NCBI GenBank assembly: GCA_025458585.1
Contig: JALOSD010000024.1
Span: 1-28,491 of the forward strand
Reading direction: 5' to 3'
DNA: 28,491 nucleotides
DNA from: Burkholderiaceae bacterium
GTDB taxonomy: Bacteria > Pseudomonadota > Gammaproteobacteria > Burkholderiales > Burkholderiaceae_C
In this document: positions 1 to 7,260 of the stretch, piece after piece
Position numbering within the stretch: the stretch's first letter is position 1
Layout of the letters: each line of letters opens with the position of its first letter
Notes under the pieces: generated by a model
Databases searched by the model: none
What the model was told of the DNA's origin: nothing
Seen by the model: only the letters and a program-made list of their open reading frames with translations
Position numbers and translations under genes: made by a program

Positions 1-1
1 G

Positions 2-914
2 CCCGTGCTCGGCGCGGTCGGCCACGACCGCCGGCTCGCGCTGCCCGAGCGCCATCTCGGCCTGATGCCCGACCGCGAGATGGGCGACGCGGCCGCCCGC
101 GTGGCCGAGATCGGCCGCGTCGTCGGCGCGCAGGTCGACCTCGACCGCCTGCTCGCCGCCGGCCGCGACGCCGCGCCGCTGCCTGCCGCGCCGACGCCGC
201 CGGCCGGCCGCGCGCCCGACCTGCGCCTCGGCGTCGCGCGCGACGCCGCGTTCGGCTTCTACTATCCCGACGACCTCGCGGCGCTCGACGCCGCCGGCGC
301 CGAGCTCGTCTTCTTCGACACGCTGCGCGACGCACGGCTGCCCGCGGTCGACGGCGTCGTGATCGGCGGCGGCTTCCCCGAGTCGTTCATGACCGAGCTC
401 GAAGCCAATGTCGCGCTGCGCCGCGAGTTGCGCAGCGCGCCGCGAGTTGCGCAGCGCGATCGACGCCGGCCTGCCGGTCTACGCCGAGTGCGGCGGTCTG
501 ATGTACCTCGCGCGCAGCCTGCAATGGCAGGGACGCCGCGCCGAGATGGTCGGCGCGATCCCGGGCGACGCCGTGATGCACGAGCGCCCGGTCGGCCGCG
601 GCTACGTCGCCGTCGTCGAGACCGCCGAGCATCCGTGGGGTGCGGGCGTCGAGCGCCACGGCCACGAGTTCCACCATTCGAGCCTCGACCAGCTCGACCC
701 CGCCGTCGGCTTCGCGTACGAGGTGCGCCGCGGTCACGGCGTCGACGGCCGCCACGACGGCGTGCGCGTGCACAACGTCGTCGCGTCGTACCTGCACCAG
801 CGCTCGACGGGCGGCAATGGCTGGGCGCAGCGCTTCGTCGCCTTCGTGCGCGCGAACCGCGGTGCCCGTCGCGCCGCACGTCGCGCAGCGGCCGGCGAGC
901 CCGCGCTCGCCTGA
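2..914 (+). pseudogene. cobB: Cobyrinate a,c-diamide synthase, 3' part, frameshifted by a 19-bp tandem duplication
   Basis: The product of this family uses ATP and glutamine to amidate cobyrinate (or hydrogenobyrinate) side chains a and c in cobalamin synthesis. The window opens inside the gene: frame 2 reads a typical CobB/CbiA middle region (LPERHLGLMPDRE near the start, then GVVIGGGFPES). The glutaminase part continues in frame 3 with GLPVYAECGGLMYLA, which holds the catalytic cysteine, and then HGHEFHHS and HNVVASYLH. The frame changes exactly at a 19-nt tandem duplication (418-436 and 437-455). Removing one copy joins ALRRELRS directly to AIDAGLPVY in one frame. The rest of the gene looks intact, so this is either a recent slippage mutation or a sequence error. 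Downstream lie a HesB-like gene and cobA, the latter also a cobalamin gene. The family call is firm; the state of the gene is not. Confidence 0.88.
418..458 (+). repeat. 19-bp tandem duplication inside cobB
   Basis: The unit gcgccgcgagttgcgcagc occurs at 418-436 and again at 437-455, and the match runs three further bases to 458. The period of 19 equals one more than a multiple of three, which accounts for the frame change in the surrounding gene. Confidence 0.95.
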
Positions 915-951
915 CGGTCGCTCTTCAAGAAGACCCGACACGGAGTCCCGC

Positions 952-1308
952 ATGTTCACGCTGACGAGTGCCGCTGCCCGCCAGATCCGCGCCGCCGCCG
1001 AGGCGTCGCAGGCCGGCGACCTCGCGCTGCGCGTCGCGGCGCGGCTCGACGACGACGGCTCGCTGCAGTACGGCATGGGCTTTGACGACGTCGTCGACGG
1101 CGACGCGACGCTCGAGCTCGAGGGCGTGGCCGTCGTGATCGCCCCGTCGAGCCTCGAACTGCTCGAAGGCACGGCGCTGGACTTCGTGGAGTACGAGCCC
1201 GGCGACTTCCGCTTCATCTTCATCCCGCCGGCCGCCGCCGACGAGCCGCGGCCGGAAGCCGGCGGCTGCGGCGGCGGCTGCAGCTGCGGCCCGCGCGGCG
1301 GCGCCTGA
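952..1308 (+). CDS. HesB/IscA-like iron-sulfur assembly protein with incomplete cysteine set
   Basis: This 118-residue protein has the size and overall pattern of A-type iron-sulfur carriers: an N-terminal LTSAAARQIR segment, a middle beta region and a cysteine-rich tail. A-type carriers use one internal cysteine (near residue 35-40) and a C-terminal CxC pair to hold iron or a cluster. Here the internal position reads SLQYGMGFDD without cysteine, while the tail has cysteines at 106, 110 and 112. It is therefore a divergent member that may bind metal differently. It lies 37 bp after cobB and 39 bp before cobA, close to the hydrogenase locus, where extra HesB-like proteins are sometimes found. 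A role in hydrogenase or Fe-S maturation is inference. The ATG is the first methionine consistent with the family N-terminus. Confidence 0.75.
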   Translation: MFTLTSAAARQIRAAAEASQAGDLALRVAARLDDDGSLQYGMGFDDVVDGDATLELEGVAVVIAPSSLELLEGTALDFVEYEPGDFRFIFIPPAAADEPRPEAGGCGGGCSCGPRGGA

Positions 1309-1347
1309 GCCGCACCGACGACTGCCCACGCCCCTGGAGGACGCACG

Positions 1348-2181
1348 ATGAATTCGATGGTGGACTGGCCGGCCCTCGTGGCGCGTGACGCGCAGCACGC
1401 CGCCTCCGGCCGCGGGCGGGTGCATCTGGTCGGCGCCGGCCCCGGCGACCCCGAGTTGCTGACGCTGCGCGCGGTGCGCCTGCTCGGCGCCTGCGACGTC
1501 GTCGTCTACGACCACCTCGTCGCGCCCGACGTTCTCGACTTCGTGCGCCCGGGTGCCGAGCGCATCTACGTCGGCAAGCAGCGCGACCACCACACGATGC
1601 CGCAGGCCGAGATCAACATGCTGCTCGTGCGCCGGGCGCAGGAAGGCCGCCACGTCGTACGCCTGAAGGGCGGCGACCCCTTCGTCTTCGGCCGCGGCGG
1701 CGAGGAAATGCAGGAGCTCGCCGCGCACGGCGTCGACTGCGAAGTCGTGCCCGGCATCACGGCCGCCTGCGGCGTGTCGAGCTACGCCGGCATCCCGCTC
1801 ACGCACCGCGATCACGCGCAGTCGTGCCTGCTCGTCACCGGCCACCTGAAAGACGGCAGCGCGAACCTCGACTGGCCGGCGCTCGTGCGCCCGCGTCAGA
1901 CGGTCGTGATCTACATGGGGCTGAGCGCGCTGGCGCAGATCTGCCGCGAGCTCGTCGCCCACGGCGCGGCGCCCGACCTGCCGGCCGCCGTCGTGCAGCA
2001 GGGCACGCTGCCCGAGCAGCGCGTCGTCACCGGCACGCTCGCGACGCTGGCCGACCGCGTCGAGGCGGCGGGGCTGAAGTCGCCATGCCTGACGATCGTC
2101 GGCGAGGTCGTGCGCCTGCACGACGAGCTTGCGCGCTTCGGCCCGGCGACGGCCGACGTGCCGGCCGCCGAGCGCGCCTGA
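1348..2181 (+). CDS. cobA: Uroporphyrinogen-III C-methyltransferase (SUMT)
   Basis: SUMT transfers two methyl groups from S-adenosylmethionine to uroporphyrinogen III, giving precorrin-2, the branch point to cobalamin and siroheme. The 277-residue protein carries the family signatures in order: VGAGPGDPELLTLRA near residues 28-42, KGGDPFVFGRGGEE near 107-120, and VPGITAACGVSSYAG from about 134, followed by GIPLTHRD. Length is normal for a stand-alone CobA, with no CysG-type oxidase/chelatase domain. A purine-rich sequence (ctggagga) precedes the ATG. Its stop is three bases from the end of the convergent response regulator gene. With the broken cobB upstream it suggests the right end of a cobalamin cluster, although siroheme supply cannot be excluded. 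Confidence 0.95.
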   Translation: MNSMVDWPALVARDAQHAASGRGRVHLVGAGPGDPELLTLRAVRLLGACDVVVYDHLVAPDVLDFVRPGAERIYVGKQRDHHTMPQAEINMLLVRRAQEGRHVVRLKGGDPFVFGRGGEEMQELAAHGVDCEVVPGITAACGVSSYAGIPLTHRDHAQSCLLVTGHLKDGSANLDWPALVRPRQTVVIYMGLSALAQICRELVAHGAAPDLPAAVVQQGTLPEQRVVTGTLATLADRVEAAGLKSPCLTIVGEVVRLHDELARFGPATADVPAAERA

Positions 2182-2184
2182 CGG

Positions 2185-2898
2185 TCAGTGCGACGGGGGG
2201 CGGCCGTGATCGCGCCCCGGATCGCGCACGGCGTCGGGCAGTTCGCCGGCGGCGCGCGACTCGACGGCGAACACCGCCGCCTCGACGCGCGAGCTCAGGT
2301 TCAGCTTCGCGAGGATGTGGCGCACGTGCAGCTTGACCGTGTCGTGGCTGATGTCGAGCGCGCGCGCGATCGCCTTGTTGCTCTGCCCGCGCGCCACGTG
2401 GTCGAGGATCTCGCGTTCGCGCTCGGTCAGCGACGCGAGCATGCCGGCGCGGTCGGAGGGCTTGCCGCCCGGCTGCAGCATCTGCGCGAGCTTGAGCGTC
2501 ATCGCCGGCGCCACCGTCAGCTCGCCGCGCGCGGCGCGGCCGATCGCGGCGATGACCTCGTCGGGCTCCATGTCCTTGAGCAGGTAGCCGCGCACGCCGG
2601 CGCGCAGCGCGGCGGCGAGGTCGGCCTCGGAGTCACTCATCGTAAGAATCAGCGCCGGCGTGTCGACGCCCTCGGCGCGCAGCCGGCGCAGCAGCGTCAG
2701 GCCGTCGGTGCCGGGCATGCGCAGGTCGAGCACGAGCAGGTCGGGCTTCTGCTCGCGCAGCACCGGCAGCACCTCGTCGGCGTTCGCGGTGGCGGCGAGC
2801 ACGTGCATCTTGCCGCGGTGCGTCAGCAGGTCCGTCAGGCCGCTGCGGCACAGCGCGTGGTCGTCGACGAGGACGATGCGCAACGGGGTCGTCGTCAC
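2185..2898 (-). CDS. NarL/FixJ-type DNA-binding response regulator
   Basis: This 237-residue protein has a receiver domain (residues 6-122) with the acidic pair D12/D13, phospho-acceptor D58 in LLVLDLRMP and the conserved lysine in YLLKDMEP. A linker is followed by a LuxR-type helix-turn-helix (about 156-212), with LTEREREILDHVA and the recognition helix region ISHDTVKLHVRHIL. The start is GTG at 2898, which overlaps the TGA of the kinase gene in a GTGA quartet, so the two are translationally coupled and form a pair. NarL relatives respond to nitrate or nitrite; the signal here is not shown. The position beside hypC and the divergent hydrogenase operon makes hydrogenase or anaerobic respiration genes plausible targets (inference). 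Confidence 0.93.
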   Translation of the reverse strand: MTTTPLRIVLVDDHALCRSGLTDLLTHRGKMHVLAATANADEVLPVLREQKPDLLVLDLRMPGTDGLTLLRRLRAEGVDTPALILTMSDSEADLAAALRAGVRGYLLKDMEPDEVIAAIGRAARGELTVAPAMTLKLAQMLQPGGKPSDRAGMLASLTEREREILDHVARGQSNKAIARALDISHDTVKLHVRHILAKLNLSSRVEAAVFAVESRAAGELPDAVRDPGRDHGRPPSH

Positions 2899-4085
2899 GG
2901 TGCCGCCTGCGCCCGGGGGGCTAGGTGAGGGAAGGCGAGGCGCACGCGCGTGCCGCCGCCGCGTCGCGCGCCAACTTCGAGCGCACCGCCGAGGCGGCGC
3001 GCGCGTTCGTCCATGATCGCCAGGCCGTAGTGCGTCGCGCCGTCGCCGGCCGCTGCCGGCCGCGGGCCATCGCCGTCGTCCTCGACGACGATCTCGACCA
3101 GCCCGTCGTGTGCCTCGACCGACAGCCAGGCGCGGCGCGCGTGCGCGTGCTGCGCGATGTTCGCGAGCGCCTCGCGCACGATGTGGAACGCCTGCGCCTC
3201 CTGCTCGGCGCTGAGCTCGATCGCGCCGGCGCGGTTCGCGACCTCGAGCTCGACGCCGGTGTGCTGCGGAAACTCGCGCGCGCAGTCGGCGAGCGCGTGC
3301 AACAGGCCCTTCGGGTCGACCGGGGCGCGGTAGTGGGTCAGGATCTCGCGCAGACTCGCGTGCGCCTGCGACACCGCGCCGCGCACGTCGCCGACGTAGC
3401 GCAGCGCCTGCGGCGCGTCGTCGCCCTCGATCGCCTGCTGCAGCAGCGGCAGGCGCATCTTGACGAAGGTGAGCGTCTGCGCGACCGAGTCGTGGACCTC
3501 GGCGGCCATCGCCTGCCGCTCGGCGAGCAGGCGTGCGTGCAGGTTCTCGCGCTCGAGCCGTGCGTTGTCGAGCGCGAGCCCGAGCAGGTCGCCGACCGCG
3601 CGCAGCACCGCCTGCACGCCGGCGTCGGGCGGCGTCGGGGTCTCGAAGAACAGGTTGTAGATGCCGAGCATGCGGCCGCGGTGCGTCAGCGGCACCGCGA
3701 GCACCTGCTCGCAGGCGCCGCGGCCCGGCGTGGCGGCGCGCAGCTTGCAGTCGGCCGGCGTCTCGGCCCAGGCCGCACGGTGCTCGTCGGCGGCCACGCC
3801 GCACACGCCGCAGTGGCGGTCGACGAGCCGCTCGGCGTCCGCCACCTCGGGCACGAGGCCGATCTCACCGACCAGCCGCAGGCGCTTCGTCTCGTCGCAG
3901 AACACGCGCACCGCGCCCGCCTGCGCACCGGCGAGGCTGACGATCGGCAGCAGGAAGCGGCGCAGCAGCGGCTCGACGTCGTGGCCGGCGCCGAGGTCGG
4001 CCGTGATCTCGGCCAGGATGCCGGGCTCGGCCGCGCCGCGCAGGGCGGCAGCAGTCGGTTTCGGCGTCGTCGTGGAGGTGTCCAT
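2895..4085 (-). CDS. Soluble GAF-domain NarX-like sensor histidine kinase with cysteine cluster
   Basis: The 396-residue kinase has no transmembrane segment. Residues 20-175 form a GAF-like region containing cysteines at 92, 95 (CGVC), 113 and 125. The HisKA_3 phosphorylation site follows, with H198 in EVHDSVAQTL, then an HATPase_c domain with N-box EALANIAQHAHA (about 306-317) and G-boxes EDDGDG and HYGLAIMDERA. The H-box and cysteine-rich central region resemble NarX/NarQ, but the periplasmic sensor and HAMP parts are missing, so the stimulus must be cytoplasmic. The four clustered cysteines could bind a redox cofactor or act as a thiol switch, which is inference. The start was chosen at ATG 4085, before MDTSTT, because upstream sequence in this frame does not look coding. 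It overlaps the regulator by four bases and lies 133 bp after hypC. Confidence 0.92.
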   Translation of the reverse strand: MDTSTTTPKPTAAALRGAAEPGILAEITADLGAGHDVEPLLRRFLLPIVSLAGAQAGAVRVFCDETKRLRLVGEIGLVPEVADAERLVDRHCGVCGVAADEHRAAWAETPADCKLRAATPGRGACEQVLAVPLTHRGRMLGIYNLFFETPTPPDAGVQAVLRAVGDLLGLALDNARLERENLHARLLAERQAMAAEVHDSVAQTLTFVKMRLPLLQQAIEGDDAPQALRYVGDVRGAVSQAHASLREILTHYRAPVDPKGLLHALADCAREFPQHTGVELEVANRAGAIELSAEQEAQAFHIVREALANIAQHAHARRAWLSVEAHDGLVEIVVEDDGDGPRPAAAGDGATHYGLAIMDERARRLGGALEVGARRGGGTRVRLAFPHLAPRAQAAP

Positions 4086-4218
4086 GGTCGCTCGGCCGGA
4101 CGCGCCGGACCTTGCCGCCGGCGGCGGCCAACCCCGCATTGGACCCGATCCGGCCGGCGCCGGCCATCGGGCGTCACCCGACGCGCGATCGCCGGGGGTC
4201 TGGGTGGTGGCAGCGCGT
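4086..4218. other. Spacer between hypC and the sensor kinase gene
   Basis: These 133 bases have no convincing gene. They contain a 14-bp perfect palindrome (ggccggcgccggcc, 4152-4165). In such GC-rich DNA this is weak evidence of function. The spacer could hold a separate promoter for the two-component pair or could simply be part of a hypC-led transcript. Confidence 0.4.
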
Positions 4219-4473
4219 TCAGCCACGCGGGCTCTCGGCCGGTGCCGCGTCGAGCGCGGCCAGCATCTCGTCGACCAACGCCCACGCGAGTCGGGCTTCC
4301 TCGGGGTCGATCTTCTGCAGCGCCTGCCCGAGGTGGACGGTGACGAAGTCGCCCGGCGCCACCGCGTCGTCGCCGAGCAGCAGCAGGCTGACGCGCCGCT
4401 CGACGCCGCGCGCTTCGCAGCGCGCGCTGAAGCCGTCGACGTCGACGACGCGCATCGGAACGGCCAGGCACAT
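4219..4473 (-). CDS. hypC: [NiFe]-hydrogenase maturation chaperone HypC
   Basis: HypC binds the large-subunit precursor and, with HypD, carries the Fe(CN)2CO group to the active site in the cytoplasm. The 84-residue product begins with MCLAVPMRV, the diagnostic HypC N-terminus whose Cys2 is essential after loss of the initiating methionine, and includes the APGDFVTVHLGQALQKIDPEEA region typical of the family. The start is fixed by this motif; a longer in-frame start at 4509 would bury the essential cysteine. It is transcribed away from the hydrogenase operon and shares the divergent control region with it. The other hyp genes (hypA, B, D, E, F) are not in the window, so they must be elsewhere if the system works. 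Confidence 0.96.
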   Translation of the reverse strand: MCLAVPMRVVDVDGFSARCEARGVERRVSLLLLGDDAVAPGDFVTVHLGQALQKIDPEEARLAWALVDEMLAALDAAPAESPRG

Positions 4474-4526
4474 CTCGTTGTCTCCCCGCGGCGGCTCCAG
4501 TAGGCCCACCTTACCCGGTGGCCTAT

Positions 4527-4540
4527 TTGATCACGGTCAA
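4527..4540. promoter_or_regulatory. FNR/ANR-type binding site in the divergent hydrogenase promoter region
   Basis: The sequence ttgatcacggtcaa matches the FNR consensus TTGAT-N4-ATCAA with a single mismatch in the second half-site. It lies in the 139-bp gap between hypC (leftward) and the hydrogenase operon (rightward). Measured from its centre, a class II promoter would start near 4575 and have its -10 element at about 4563-4568, where the sequence is taaggt, a weak match. Control by an FNR-like oxygen sensor is inferred. The site could serve either direction. Confidence 0.72.
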
Positions 4541-4612
4541 CTCGCGGCCGGGCCGTCCTGTCTAAGGTTAGGGCCTTCGGCGCTGCCAGGCGCGACGGCG
4601 AGGAGGCCACCG

Positions 4613-5080
4613 GTGGACGACAGCAGCGTGCTCGTGCTCGGGCTGGGCAACCGATTGCTGAGCGACGACGCTGCCGGCCCGCTGGCGGTCGATGCGCTGG
4701 TCGCGCACGGGCCCGCGGGCGTCCAGTACTGCGACGGCGGCACGATCGGCCTCGCGCTGCTGCCCGCGATCGAGGACGCCGGCGCGCTGATCGCGATCGA
4801 CGCCGCGCGCTTCGGCGCCGAGCCCGGCACCGTGCGCGTGTTCGAGGGCGACGCGATGGACAGGCAGCTCGGCGGGCGCAAGGCGAGCGCGCACGAACTC
4901 GCGCTCGCCGACCTGATGGCCGCCGCCGCGTTCAGCGGACGGCTGCCGGGGCGCCGCGCGCTCGTCGCCGTCGAGCCGGCATCGACCGACCTCGGCCTCG
5001 CACCGACGGCGACGGTGCAGGCCGCGCTGCCGCGTCTTTGCGACGAGGTGCGCGACCTGCTCCAGCGGTGGCAGCCATGA
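4613..5080 (+). CDS. hynD: [NiFe]-hydrogenase maturation endopeptidase (HyaD/HupD family)
   Basis: This family removes the C-terminal peptide from the nickel-loaded large subunit. The 155-residue protein opens with VLVLGLGNRLLSDDAAGPLAV, the family nucleus. Likely nickel-sensing ligands, by alignment with HybD, are D19 (glutamate in HybD), D63 in LIAIDAARF and H94 in SAHELAL. The start is GTG 4613, preceded by a strong aggagg at 4601-4606; there is no better ATG. It leads the operon and its stop overlaps the next gene's ATG (ATGA, 5077-5080). The substrate should be the HynL encoded downstream, which has a cleavable 15-residue tail. Symbol given by context. Confidence 0.92.
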   Translation: MDDSSVLVLGLGNRLLSDDAAGPLAVDALVAHGPAGVQYCDGGTIGLALLPAIEDAGALIAIDAARFGAEPGTVRVFEGDAMDRQLGGRKASAHELALADLMAAAAFSGRLPGRRALVAVEPASTDLGLAPTATVQAALPRLCDEVRDLLQRWQP

Positions 5081-5550
5081 GCCCCGGCGAGGACTTGGTC
5101 GCCGACACGCCCGCCGCCGATGGCGGCGACGTCGAACCGGGCGTGATGGTCGACGCCATCGTGCACGAGTGCGCGACCCAGCTCGGCGCGCTGGCGCGCG
5201 ACCCGGGATTCGCGACCGCGATCGACCTGCGCAGCCTGCCGCTCGACGACGCGCAGCGGCAGATGCTGCGCGCGCGCCTTGGCCAGGGCGAGGTACGCGC
5301 CGTGGTCGACGTCGCCGGGCCGACGACGGTCGACGAGACCGCGTTCGCCGGCCTGTGGTGGGTGCGGCACGAAGGTGCCGACGGCGGCGTGCTCGCCGAG
5401 CAGATCGTCGTCGCGCGCGTGCCCGAGCTGCTGCTCGCGCACCCGGCCGACGTCGCCGTCGCCGCCGTGCGGCTTCGCGACGCGCTGGACGCGTTCGGCG
5501 CGCTCGACGCGGCCGCCCCCGACAACACGATGGAGCATGGTGATGGCTGA
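5077..5550 (+). CDS. HupH/HoxQ-like hydrogenase expression/formation protein
   Basis: The 157-residue protein is hydrophilic and resembles the C-terminal domain of HupH (HoxQ family), a chaperone-like factor for small-subunit maturation. Supporting segments are the VHECATQLGALARDPGF stretch and the later TAFAGLWWVRH and EQIVVARVPELL segments, which match the HupH_C pattern with its paired tryptophans. It lacks the N-terminal HupH half, so it is shorter than classical HupH (about 280 residues). It overlaps hynD by four bases and its end overlaps the start of hynS by a few bases, placing it in the same operon. The role in protecting or delivering the small subunit is inferred from the family. 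Confidence 0.8.
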   Translation: MSPGEDLVADTPAADGGDVEPGVMVDAIVHECATQLGALARDPGFATAIDLRSLPLDDAQRQMLRARLGQGEVRAVVDVAGPTTVDETAFAGLWWVRHEGADGGVLAEQIVVARVPELLLAHPADVAVAAVRLRDALDAFGALDAAAPDNTMEHGDG

Positions 5551-6601
5551 AGCGCATACCCTGGCCGAACACCTGGCGCGCCAGGGCGTGTCGCGCCGGG
5601 CGTTCCTGAAGTACGCGACCTGGGTCGGCTCGCTGATGGCGCTGCCGCCCGGCGCCGCCGCGCAGATGGCCGAGGGCCTCGCGAAGGCGCGCCGGCAGGC
5701 GGTGATCTGGCTGTCGTTCCAGGAGTGCACTGGCTGCACCGAGTCGCTGACGCGCACCTTCAGCCCGACGCTCGAGGACCTGATCTTCGACTTCATCTCG
5801 CTCGACTACCACCATACGCTGCAGGCAGCGTCCGGCGACGCGGCCGAGGAGGCGCGCCGGCGCTCGATGCAGGAGAACAAGGGCAAATACGTCGTCGTCG
5901 TCGACGGCTCGGTGCCGACGCTCGACGCCGGCTACTCGACGATCGCCGGCCACAGCAACGTCGACATGCTCGCCGAGACGATCGAGCACGCCGCCGCCGT
6001 CGTCGCGGTGGGCACCTGCGCCGCCTACGGCGGGCTGCCCGCGGCGCAGCCGAACCCGACCGGCGCGGTCGCGATCTCGGCGCTCGTCAAGGGCAAGCCG
6101 GTGGTCAACATTCCCGGCTGCCCGCCGCTGCCGCAGGCGATGACGGGCACGCTGACGCACCTGCTGTCGTTCGGCAAGCTGCCCGAGCTCGACCACCTCG
6201 GCCGCCCGCGCGCCTTCTTTGCCGAGTCGATCCACGACCGCTGCTACCGCCGGCCGTTCTACAAGCGCGGCCAGTTCGCCAAGAGCTTCGACGACGCGGG
6301 TGCGCGCAAGGGCTGGTGCCTGTACGAGCTCGGCTGCAAGGGTCCGGTCACCTACAACGCCTGCGCGACGTCGAAGTGGAACGGCGGCGTGTCGTTCCCG
6401 ATCCAGTCGGGCCACGGCTGCATCGGCTGCTCGGAGCCGAACTTCTGGGACATGGGCGGGCTGTACAAGCCGCTGGCCACCGACACGCGCACGCGGCGCG
6501 TGATCCCGATCGCCGCCGGCGGTGGCTTGGCCGCCGGCGCGGCGGCCGCTTTCCTCGCGCGCCAGCGCATGGCGGCCACCGCCGCGAAGGAGGACGCATG
6601 A
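5543..6601 (+). CDS. hynS: [NiFe]-hydrogenase small subunit, Isp-type (group 1e)
   Basis: The electron-transfer subunit of a periplasm-facing uptake hydrogenase. The 352-residue precursor has a Tat signal (SRRAFLK, residues 17-23). Cluster ligands by alignment are C62, C65, C159 and C193 (proximal [4Fe-4S]), H231, C234, C259 and C265 (distal [4Fe-4S]), and C274, C293 and C296 (medial [3Fe-4S]). The two extra cysteines of oxygen-tolerant enzymes are replaced by glycine (G64, G164), so a standard proximal cluster is expected. The C-terminus has a hydrophobic anchor (about 319-338). The start at 5543 is chosen because ggag at 5532-5535 is seven bases upstream; ATG 5537 is possible. It is followed by isp1 with an ATGA overlap. 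Confidence 0.97.
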   Translation: MAEAHTLAEHLARQGVSRRAFLKYATWVGSLMALPPGAAAQMAEGLAKARRQAVIWLSFQECTGCTESLTRTFSPTLEDLIFDFISLDYHHTLQAASGDAAEEARRRSMQENKGKYVVVVDGSVPTLDAGYSTIAGHSNVDMLAETIEHAAAVVAVGTCAAYGGLPAAQPNPTGAVAISALVKGKPVVNIPGCPPLPQAMTGTLTHLLSFGKLPELDHLGRPRAFFAESIHDRCYRRPFYKRGQFAKSFDDAGARKGWCLYELGCKGPVTYNACATSKWNGGVSFPIQSGHGCIGCSEPNFWDMGGLYKPLATDTRTRRVIPIAAGGGLAAGAAAAFLARQRMAATAAKEDA

Positions 6602-7260
6602 TGTCGCTGCTCGACTTCGCCCGCGGCCCGGCGCTGCAGGTCGCGATGGCCGTCTTCGTGTTCGGCACGCTGTGGCGGCTGGCCGGCGTGCTGCTGCTGC
6701 CGCGCATGCGCGACCGTTCGCCGCCGCGCGAGGGTGCGCCGCCGAAGCTCGCCGGCGCGCTGCGCACGATCGTGCGCCGCATGTGGCCGCGCAAGGAGTT
6801 CCTGCCGCGCACGATGTTCTCGACGATCAACAGCTACGTGTTCCACCTGGGGCTGGCGATCGTCGTCTTCGGGCTGGCGCCGCACATCGTGTTCATCGAC
6901 AACCTGTTCGGCCTGTCGTGGCCGGCGCTGCCGAGCGACCTCGTGCTCGGCGTCGGCGTGATCACGCTGGTGTCGCTGGTGGCCGCGCTCGTGCGGCGGC
7001 TCACCAACCCGGTGGTGAAGCTGCTGTCGCACACCGGTGACTACGTCAGCTGGGTCGTCACCGCGCTGCCGGTGCTCACCGGCCTGATGACGACGACCGA
7101 TCTCGGCGCGCGCTACGAGACGCTGCTCGCGTGGCACGTGCTCAGCATCGCGTTGTTCCTCGTCTGGTTCCCGTTCGGCAAGCTGATGCACGCGTTCCTG
7201 TTCGTGTTCTCGCGCGGCGCCACCGGCATGCGCTTCAGCCATCGGGGGGTCGACATATGA
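6598..7260 (+). CDS. isp1: Isp1, NarI-like cytochrome b subunit of the hydrogenase
   Basis: Isp1 is the membrane cytochrome b that passes electrons from the periplasmic hydrogenase across the membrane. The 220-residue protein has about five hydrophobic segments (roughly 12-34, 79-99, 114-132, 150-165 and 178-203). H180 and H198 are 18 residues apart, the spacing of one pair of NarI heme ligands; H83 and H96 are candidates for the other pair. An aaggagg at 6587-6593 precedes two adjacent ATGs (6598 and 6601); the first overlaps the hynS stop and the second has slightly better spacing. The order small subunit, isp1, isp2, large subunit is the known arrangement of Isp-type hydrogenases such as Thiocapsa hyn. 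Confidence 0.92.
   Translation: MMSLLDFARGPALQVAMAVFVFGTLWRLAGVLLLPRMRDRSPPREGAPPKLAGALRTIVRRMWPRKEFLPRTMFSTINSYVFHLGLAIVVFGLAPHIVFIDNLFGLSWPALPSDLVLGVGVITLVSLVAALVRRLTNPVVKLLSHTGDYVSWVVTALPVLTGLMTTTDLGARYETLLAWHVLSIALFLVWFPFGKLMHAFLFVFSRGATGMRFSHRGVDI

Noticed and set aside
418..458. Programmed ribosomal frameshifting in cobB
   Set aside because: There is no slippery heptamer, and the frame change is fully explained by the 19-bp tandem duplication.
4152..4165. 14-bp perfect palindrome between hypC and the kinase gene as an operator
   Set aside because: Made only of G and C in a GC-rich spacer; such palindromes are expected by chance and there is no second copy nearby.
5543..6601. Oxygen-tolerant hydrogenase (group 1d) assignment
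   Set aside because: The two extra cysteines of the 4Fe-3S proximal cluster are glycines (G64, G164), and the neighbours are isp1 and isp2 rather than a HoxZ-type cytochrome.
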